From assembly GCA_966692625.1 (NCBI GenBank), contig CBKZAG010000116.1, positions 1 to 10,597 on the forward strand: a stretch of 10,597 nt of DNA, given 5' to 3'. The position numbers and the translations under genes are program-made. Positions 5,783-10,597 of the stretch are shown here, one piece after another; positions within the stretch are counted from its first letter, which is position 1, and each line of letters starts with the position of its first letter. The notes under the pieces are model-generated. The model was not told the DNA's origin. It made no database searches and saw only the letters and a program-made list of their open reading frames with translations. The DNA is from CAMLOF01 sp966692625. GTDB lineage: Bacteria > Pseudomonadota > Gammaproteobacteria > Burkholderiales > Burkholderiaceae_C.

Positions 5783-6912
5783 AATTCGAAACCTTCCTGG
5801 CGGGTCAATGGACGCCACGCTACCGTTACAAGAGTTTTGAGCCGGTGCCGGTCAACCACGAATGGACGTGGGAAGACCCCCCCATCAACGCATTACTGGA
5901 GCAGGCCACCCGCGCGCTGGGGGAGCTGAATGCGTTTTCGTTGATCGTCCCAGACATTGACCTGTTCATTGAAATGCACGTGGTCAAGGAAGCGCAAACC
6001 TCCAGCAAGATCGAGGGTACGCAAACAGCCATTGACGAGGCGCTGATGCCCGAAGAGCAGATTCGCCCCGAAAAGCGCGACGACTGGCGCGAGGTGCGCA
6101 ACTACATCGACGCGGTGAACACCGCCATTGCCGAACTCCAGCAATTGCCGCTGTCCAACCGCCTGCTCAAGCACACCCACGCCATATTGATGCGCGGGGT
6201 GCGGGGCGAGCACAAGCTGCCAGGCGAATTCCGAATCAGCCAGAACTGGATCGGAGGTTCAAGCCTGGCCGATGCGGCCTTTGTGCCCCCGCACCACGAA
6301 GGGGTGCCCGAACTGATGAGCGACCTGGAAAAGTTCTGGCACAACGAGGAAATCGTGGTGCCGCACTTGGTGCGCGCCGCCATCAGCCACTACCAGTTCG
6401 AGACGATTCACCCGTTTCTCGACGGCAACGGCCGCATTGGCCGTCTGCTGATCCCCCTGTACCTCATCAGCCATGGTCTGCTGGCCAAGCCGTCGCTGTA
6501 CCTCTCGGACTTTTTTGAACGCAACCGCGCCAGCTACTACGACGCCCTGATGCAGGTGCGCGTGAGCAACGACCTGATCCACTGGGTGCGCTTCTTCCTC
6601 ACCGGCGTGACGCAGACCGCCACCAAGGGACGCGATACGTTCCGACAGATTCTGGCGCTACGCACCGAAGTGGAACATGCCGTGCTGGACATGGGTCGCC
6701 GTGTCGCCTCAGCCCGTGAGGCGCTGAACCTGCTCTATCGGCGCCCCATCGTGGATGCAGCCGACCTCGAGCGGGCATTGGACATTTCCACGCCCACGGC
6801 GAACACCTTGATCAAGGCCTTGATCGACAGGCGCGTACTGGTGGAGATCACCGGCCAGCAGCGAGGCCGGGTGTATGCCTTTGACCGTTACCTTAAGTTA
6901 TTCACAAGTTAA
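5779..6912 (+). CDS. Fic-domain protein, class II (probable AMP-transferase with N-terminal inhibitory helix)
   Basis: This encodes 377 residues, the size of Shewanella Fic-like proteins. Order of parts: a Fic_N-type region (about 1-90) with the inhibitory motif Ser75-x-x-x-Glu79-Gly80 in TSSKIEGTQ; the Fic core with the complete catalytic motif HPFLDGNGRIGR at residues 211-222 (His211 as general base, Asp215 and Asn217 for metal and phosphate); and a C-terminal winged-helix-like part (about 313-377) with STPTANTLIKALIDRRVLVEI. The family transfers AMP from ATP to Ser, Thr or Tyr of target proteins and is held inactive by the inhibitory Glu. The frame is open upstream of 5779, but that extension only shadows hsdM', and the ATG at 5779 gives the family start. 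No ribosome site is visible, and ATGA overlap with hsdM' suggests coupled translation. Fic genes are often found inside type I restriction operons. Confidence 0.9.
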   Translation: MKFETFLAGQWTPRYRYKSFEPVPVNHEWTWEDPPINALLEQATRALGELNAFSLIVPDIDLFIEMHVVKEAQTSSKIEGTQTAIDEALMPEEQIRPEKRDDWREVRNYIDAVNTAIAELQQLPLSNRLLKHTHAILMRGVRGEHKLPGEFRISQNWIGGSSLADAAFVPPHHEGVPELMSDLEKFWHNEEIVVPHLVRAAISHYQFETIHPFLDGNGRIGRLLIPLYLISHGLLAKPSLYLSDFFERNRASYYDALMQVRVSNDLIHWVRFFLTGVTQTATKGRDTFRQILALRTEVEHAVLDMGRRVASAREALNLLYRRPIVDAADLERALDISTPTANTLIKALIDRRVLVEITGQQRGRVYAFDRYLKLFTS

Positions 6913-6989
6913 AAATTAGACCAAAACTTTAACCAAGATATTGTGTTACTAAAGGGAAGCGGCCATGAAACAAACCAGCGCAGCCACCC
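6913..6989. other. Short AT-richer gap between fic and nrdJ
   Basis: The 77 bases between the two converging stops begin with an AT-rich run (about 6893-6956) that stands out from the surrounding high-GC DNA. No convincing stem plus T-run terminator was seen on either strand. The stretch may mark the far edge of the horizontally acquired restriction/Fic segment (inference). Confidence 0.5.
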
Positions 6990-9900
6990 TCACCCGCAAG
7001 ACCCCAACTGCCCGCATTGCGTGCAGTAGTCGCAACCGTCCTTGCGGATGACCGCGTGCGCGCCGCACTCACCGCACTTCTTGCCCGCCATCACGGGCGG
7101 TGGGGGCGGCATGGCGGGCTCATCCTCCGGCTCGGGCAAGGGCAGGCTTAACTGGTCGCGCAATTCGTTCTGGCGCGCGCGCTGTGTCAATATGTTCTGC
7201 ACCGCGTAGGCAATCGCCGCCACTTCGGAGTCGTGCCACATGGGCACCACGGTGCCGTCGTCCTTGCGGTGGGTGCCCAGGCGCACGGGCCCCCGGTCCC
7301 AGATGACCTTGCGCATGTCGCTCAGCGCCCGCTCCAGGAAGCCGCCGCGCGCCGCCAGCGACAGCAGCCGCATGCTGGAGGTGATCCACTGCTGCGACTC
7401 GCCGCTCTGCCCCACGGGCATGAAGAACTCCACGGCGCGGTCCACCGTCTCTTTGCCGTGGCCCGTGGGCACGGGTAGAAAGGACACGATCAGGTACAGC
7501 GTCTTGTGGCCCTCCTGGGTCCAATACTCCACCTTCTCGGCCACGGCAGAGAGCGCGCCCTTGGGGCGGCTTTCGATCACGGTGCGCATGGGGTCCACCG
7601 CAGGCGCAGCGGCCGTGGGCGCAGCAGTTGCAGCCGCAGGGGTAACGGTTGGCGCCGCCGGTTGAACCTCCAGCACCGCGCCCAGAATGTCGTTGGGCCG
7701 GTAGGTCGCCAGCCCCTTCAGGCGTGCGGTCCAGGCCTGCAGGTACAGGTCCTTGAAGTGTTCGTAGGGGTAGTCCGCGGGCACGTTCACCGTCTTGGAG
7801 ATGGACGTGTCGATGAAAGGCTGTACCGCCTCCATCATGGCGATGTGCTCGCTGGCCGACATCTCCAGCGCCGACACGAAGGACGGTGGCAGCTTGGTGG
7901 TGTCGCCCCCCAACATGCGCCACAGGCGCCAGGCGTGGTCTTCCACGGTGTATTCGCTGCGGCTGCCGTCGGCCTCGCGCTTCTTGCGCGTGTAGGTCCA
8001 CGAGAACGCGGGCTCGATGCCGTTGGAGGCGTTGTCGGCAAACGCCAGACTGACCGTGCCCGTGGGCGCGATGGACAGCAGGTGGCTGTTGCGGATACCG
8101 TGCTTGCGGATGAGCGCCTGCACATCAGCGGGCAGGCGGCTGGCGAAGGTACCTTCGGCCAGGTAGCCGTCGGCGTCAAACGACGGGAAGGCGGCCTTTT
8201 CCTGCGCCAGCGCCACGGAAGCGCGGTAGGCCGCGTCGCGCATGGTTTCGGCAATGCGCGCGGCCATGTGGCGGCCTTCCTCGCGGTCGTAGCGCAACCC
8301 CAGCAGGGTGAGCGTGTTGCCCAGCCCGGTAAAGCCCACGCCGATGCGCCGCTTGGCCTGGGCCTCGTCACGCTGCTGCGGCAGTGGCCACCAGGTCACG
8401 TCCAGCACGTTGTCCAGCGCCCTCACCTGCAGTGCCACGGAGCGCTCGAAGGCCTCAAAGTCGAAGCGCGCACCGCCGCCTTTGTCGAACGGGTGGCGCA
8501 CGAAGCGTGTCAGCACAATGGGGCCGAGGTCGCAACAGCCGTAGGACGGTAAGGGCTGCTCACCACAGTTGTGCACGTACAGGCCATTCGCATCGAAAGC
8601 ATGCACGTCATCGACCGTCACGTCATAAACGGTCTCTTCGCCCTGGGGAAGCAGCGCATCCACCGTTGCCAGAAAGCGCTCTCTGTTCAAGCTGCGCCTG
8701 TACCCGGCCAAGGCATCACGCAGGCGCTCGGCCTTGTCGGTATCGTGGAACCCAACGCGCTCCGCAAAGACACGCAGGTTGTCTCCGCTGATGATGAGTT
8801 CGTGCTGCGCACGCGTTTCGCACTCGGCAAGCCCACCTCGCCCATCAGGCAGTTGACGCACAGCGACGGGACGCCGCTCCCGGTGCAGCGTGCTGGCCAC
8901 CCCCAGGCGCAGCAGCATGCGTTGCGCCGCTTGCAGCAAAGCTGCATCGCTTTGCGCAAGACGCACGCTAACGCCCTTCTCCTGCGAGCCTTGCACACTG
9001 CCGTCCGCATCGAACAATCCGCCAAGCAGCCCCTCTGCAAAGTCTGAGGAACATGACTCCATGGCAGGCGTGATGGTCTTGCGTCCCGGTGCCATGCCCA
9101 TGGCATGCGCCAGATCACGCAACGCAACACTGGCCATGCGCGCTTCGCCTCGCCCGGCGATGGGCCGCTGGAAACCCTTGAAATCGGCCCGATGGCCAAG
9201 GGTATGTGCGGCTGCTTCAGCCGCTTCCACGATACCCGATGCACCGGTTCTTGCCCAAGCAACTGGTGCACCTGACACCGCCTTGAGTTCGGGCGCCCAG
9301 ACAGAGATCACTGCCTTGTCCAGTTTGAGCGTTCCGTCGCCAATGAGCAGCCCCAGCAGATAGCCTTGCTCTCGCGTACCCATGCCGTCCCAGCCTTGCA
9401 AGGGGCGGTGATCGTTCAGCGCAATCTCGTCACCCTGCCGCAAGTCGCCAGCCTCGACCCATTCGTACATCAGGCTGTAGCGCGTCTTGCGAGCGACGCG
9501 GCGCACCAGGTGGTTGGCCGTCAGGCGCAACGAATACCCTTCTCGCGTCTGCAAGCGGAGCACAGGCTTTCGACCTGTCTCGAAGAACCCGTCGCTGCGC
9601 ACCCGGTAGCTGTGTCCATCCACCACGGCCACGAATGGTTGGCCGACCAGTTGCGCCACTTGCCTAGGGCCCTCTTCGGTCATGACCCAGGTGTCCGCCG
9701 TCACGCACGGGTTGGTCGCGTCAATGCGCTCGCAGTAGCGCAGGTTGTTGTCGCGGTTGATGTTGTCCAGGAACAGGATGCCCGGCTCGGCAAAGTCGTA
9801 GGCCGAGCGCATCACCGTGTCCCACAGCTCGCGGGCCTTGATGGTCTGGTACACCCACTGGCCATCTTCGCGCTGGTGGGCGCCGCTGGCGATCAACGCC

Positions 9901-10597
9901 TCGCCGGGCATGGCGCGGTGCACCAGCTGCCAGTCCTGGTCGTCCACCACCGCCTGCATGAAGGCGTCGCTCACGCCCACCGACACGTTGAAGTTGTTCC
10001 AGCGCCCCGGGGTGCGCTTGGCGGTGATGAACTCGCGCACGTCCGGGTGGTCGATGCGCAGCACGCCCATCTGCGCGCCTCGGCGCGAACCAGCGCTTTC
10101 CACCGTGGAGCACGACTGGTCGAACACATTGATGTAGCTGCACGGGCCGGACGCCAGCGAAGCGGTGCCACGCACGCGCGCGCCGCGCGGGCGGATGCGT
10201 GAAAAGTCGTAACCCACGCCGCCGCCACGCCGCATGGTCTCGGCGGCTTCGCGCAGTGCTTCGTAGATGCCGGGGAAGCCCTCGTCGTCCTGCCCCTGGA
10301 TGCAGTCGCCCACCGGCTGCACGAAGCAGTTGATGAGGGTGGCCTGGATGTCGGTGCCTGCGGCGCTCATGATGCGCCCTGCCCCGATGGCGCCGCCGCG
10401 CAGGTTGTCCAGGAACAGGGTTTCGTAACGCTCACGCAGCTCGGGCGCCTCCACCGAGGCCAGCGCGCGGGCCACGCGGCGGTACAGGTCGTCGGCGCCG
10501 GTTTCCTGACCCTTCAGGTACTTTTCGCGCAGAACGTCCAGGCTGATGGGCTGGGGGTCGAGGCGCGGGGCCCCGTCAGGGAAGAGTGGCAGGGAGG
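6990..10597 (-). CDS. nrdJ: Adenosylcobalamin-dependent (class II) ribonucleotide reductase, intein-containing precursor (5' end outside window)
   Basis: The leftward frame is open from the right edge to a TGA at 6990-6992: 1201 visible residues, of which 380 are an intein, leaving 821 of enzyme. It reduces ribonucleotides to deoxyribonucleotides with a B12-generated thiyl radical and needs no NrdB partner or oxygen. Visible parts in order: the N-terminal ISLDVLREKYLKGQE; RRGGGVGYDFSRIRPRG; SLASGPCSYINVFD; Asn-Pro, the intein, then CGEQPLPSYGCCDLG; IAPTGTVSLAFADNASNGIEP; a 23-residue Ala/Pro/Thr linker (7596-7664); a TSCPD-type domain with GGFLERALSDMRKVIWDRG; and a cysteine-rich tail with CGEC, CDYC, QCG and a final Cys-Gly. 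The radical cysteine codon is at 8565-8567. The Cys 11 residues later should be the redox partner. A GTG at 10473-10475 is internal, since conserved sequence precedes it, so the true start lies beyond the window. Confidence 0.95.
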   Translation of the reverse strand, partial: SLPLFPDGAPRLDPQPISLDVLREKYLKGQETGADDLYRRVARALASVEAPELRERYETLFLDNLRGGAIGAGRIMSAAGTDIQATLINCFVQPVGDCIQGQDDEGFPGIYEALREAAETMRRGGGVGYDFSRIRPRGARVRGTASLASGPCSYINVFDQSCSTVESAGSRRGAQMGVLRIDHPDVREFITAKRTPGRWNNFNVSVGVSDAFMQAVVDDQDWQLVHRAMPGEALIASGAHQREDGQWVYQTIKARELWDTVMRSAYDFAEPGILFLDNINRDNNLRYCERIDATNPCVTADTWVMTEEGPRQVAQLVGQPFVAVVDGHSYRVRSDGFFETGRKPVLRLQTREGYSLRLTANHLVRRVARKTRYSLMYEWVEAGDLRQGDEIALNDHRPLQGWDGMGTREQGYLLGLLIGDGTLKLDKAVISVWAPELKAVSGAPVAWARTGASGIVEAAEAAAHTLGHRADFKGFQRPIAGRGEARMASVALRDLAHAMGMAPGRKTITPAMESCSSDFAEGLLGGLFDADGSVQGSQEKGVSVRLAQSDAALLQAAQRMLLRLGVASTLHRERRPVAVRQLPDGRGGLAECETRAQHELIISGDNLRVFAERVGFHDTDKAERLRDALAGYRRSLNRERFLATVDALLPQGEETVYDVTVDDVHAFDANGLYVHNCGEQPLPSYGCCDLGPIVLTRFVRHPFDKGGGARFDFEAFERSVALQVRALDNVLDVTWWPLPQQRDEAQAKRRIGVGFTGLGNTLTLLGLRYDREEGRHMAARIAETMRDAAYRASVALAQEKAAFPSFDADGYLAEGTFASRLPADVQALIRKHGIRNSHLLSIAPTGTVSLAFADNASNGIEPAFSWTYTRKKREADGSRSEYTVEDHAWRLWRMLGGDTTKLPPSFVSALEMSASEHIAMMEAVQPFIDTSISKTVNVPADYPYEHFKDLYLQAWTARLKGLATYRPNDILGAVLEVQPAAPTVTPAAATAAPTAAAPAVDPMRTVIESRPKGALSAVAEKVEYWTQEGHKTLYLIVSFLPVPTGHGKETVDRAVEFFMPVGQSGESQQWITSSMRLLSLAARGGFLERALSDMRKVIWDRGPVRLGTHRKDDGTVVPMWHDSEVAAIAYAVQNILTQRARQNELRDQLSLPLPEPEDEPAMPPPPPVMAGKKCGECGAHAVIRKDGCDYCTQCGQLGSCG
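8568..9707 (-). mobile_element. LAGLIDADG homing-endonuclease intein in NrdJ
   Basis: This 380-residue in-frame insertion splits the otherwise continuous Asn-Pro/Cys-Gly-Glu motif of NrdJ. All splicing blocks are visible. Block A starts with Cys1 (CVTADTWVMTEEG). Block B is LRLTANHLV, with Thr63 and His66. Block F is VYDVTVDDVHAF. Block G is YVHN, with His379 and Asn380, and the first downstream residue is Cys. Splicing should therefore be by the standard Cys1/Asn/Cys+1 route. The central endonuclease has two LAGLIDADG motifs: LLGLLIGDG (about 117-125) and LLGGLFDADG (about 227-236). Their acidic residues Asp124 and Asp235 are intact, so homing activity is possible. Hand counts of sampled 60-base lines give roughly 60-63% GC inside and about 72% in the flanking nrdJ coding sequence, fitting a more recent arrival. 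Confidence 0.95.

Noticed and set aside
6965..7051. 28-residue frame starting MKQTSAATL with an AGGGA ahead of it, after fic
   Set aside because: It runs at once into the 3' end of nrdJ, where its codons merely mirror the Cys-rich tail. It could be the cut-off start of a lost gene, but nothing supports that.
7506..8552. 348-codon plus-strand open frame inside nrdJ
   Set aside because: It is a shadow of the conserved NrdJ C-terminal half.
9366..10202. 278-codon plus-strand open frame inside nrdJ
   Set aside because: It is antisense to clear NrdJ and intein motifs and has no ribosome site or family motif.
10473..10475. GTG as start codon of nrdJ
   Set aside because: Conserved NrdJ N-terminal sequence (SLDVLREKYLKGQE) continues in frame beyond it to the window edge, so it is an internal codon.
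1..10597. CRISPR arrays, tRNA or rRNA genes, insertion sequences
   Set aside because: No regularly spaced repeats, cloverleaf-like sequence, rRNA blocks or transposase motifs were seen when reading both strands.

Overview
This is a high-GC window that looks chromosomal and beta-proteobacterial, most likely from the Comamonadaceae (Acidovorax-like). That placement is an inference from composition, codon use and gene content: a SlyX-type protein, a proteobacterial class II ribonucleotide reductase, and an NsrR/RIC pair. There are no rRNA or tRNA genes, insertion sequences or CRISPR arrays. No stretch over 300 bases lacks a gene.

Layout, left to right. (1) 1-2719, rightward: the tail of a GntR/FCD-type regulator, a class V PLP aminotransferase of the alanine/serine/aspartate-glyoxylate group, and a class III (CaiB/BaiF) CoA-transferase 16 bases behind it. 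This looks like a small catabolic unit with its own regulator; the substrate cannot be read from sequence. (2) 2816-4257, rightward: a glutathione S-transferase-like protein whose frame runs on into slyX, then slyX, then an unrecognised Ala/Pro/Thr/Glu-rich protein. (3) 4302-5536: a nitric-oxide-stress module. The di-iron iron-sulfur repair protein (RIC/YtfE/ScdA) and the Rrf2 regulator NsrR are divergent, and two NsrR-like operators lie in the 92-base gap between them. (4) 5627-6912: a 51-codon remnant of the type I methyltransferase gene hsdM. It ends in an ATGA overlap with a complete class II Fic gene, which suggests that most of a type I restriction cassette was deleted. A short AT-richer stretch follows fic. 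(5) 6990-10597, leftward: nrdJ, adenosylcobalamin-dependent ribonucleotide reductase, open at its 5' end. It is interrupted by a 380-residue intein with two LAGLIDADG motifs. The intein sits directly before the catalytic thiyl-radical cysteine of the Asn-Pro-Cys-Gly-Glu motif, so splicing should be required for enzyme activity.

The most notable items are the nrdJ intein, the hsdM'-fic junction, the paired NsrR operators, and the glutathione S-transferase/slyX overlap. Nothing in the window is clearly a wholly new system. The hsdM'-fic arrangement and the aminotransferase/CoA-transferase pair are the least explained parts.
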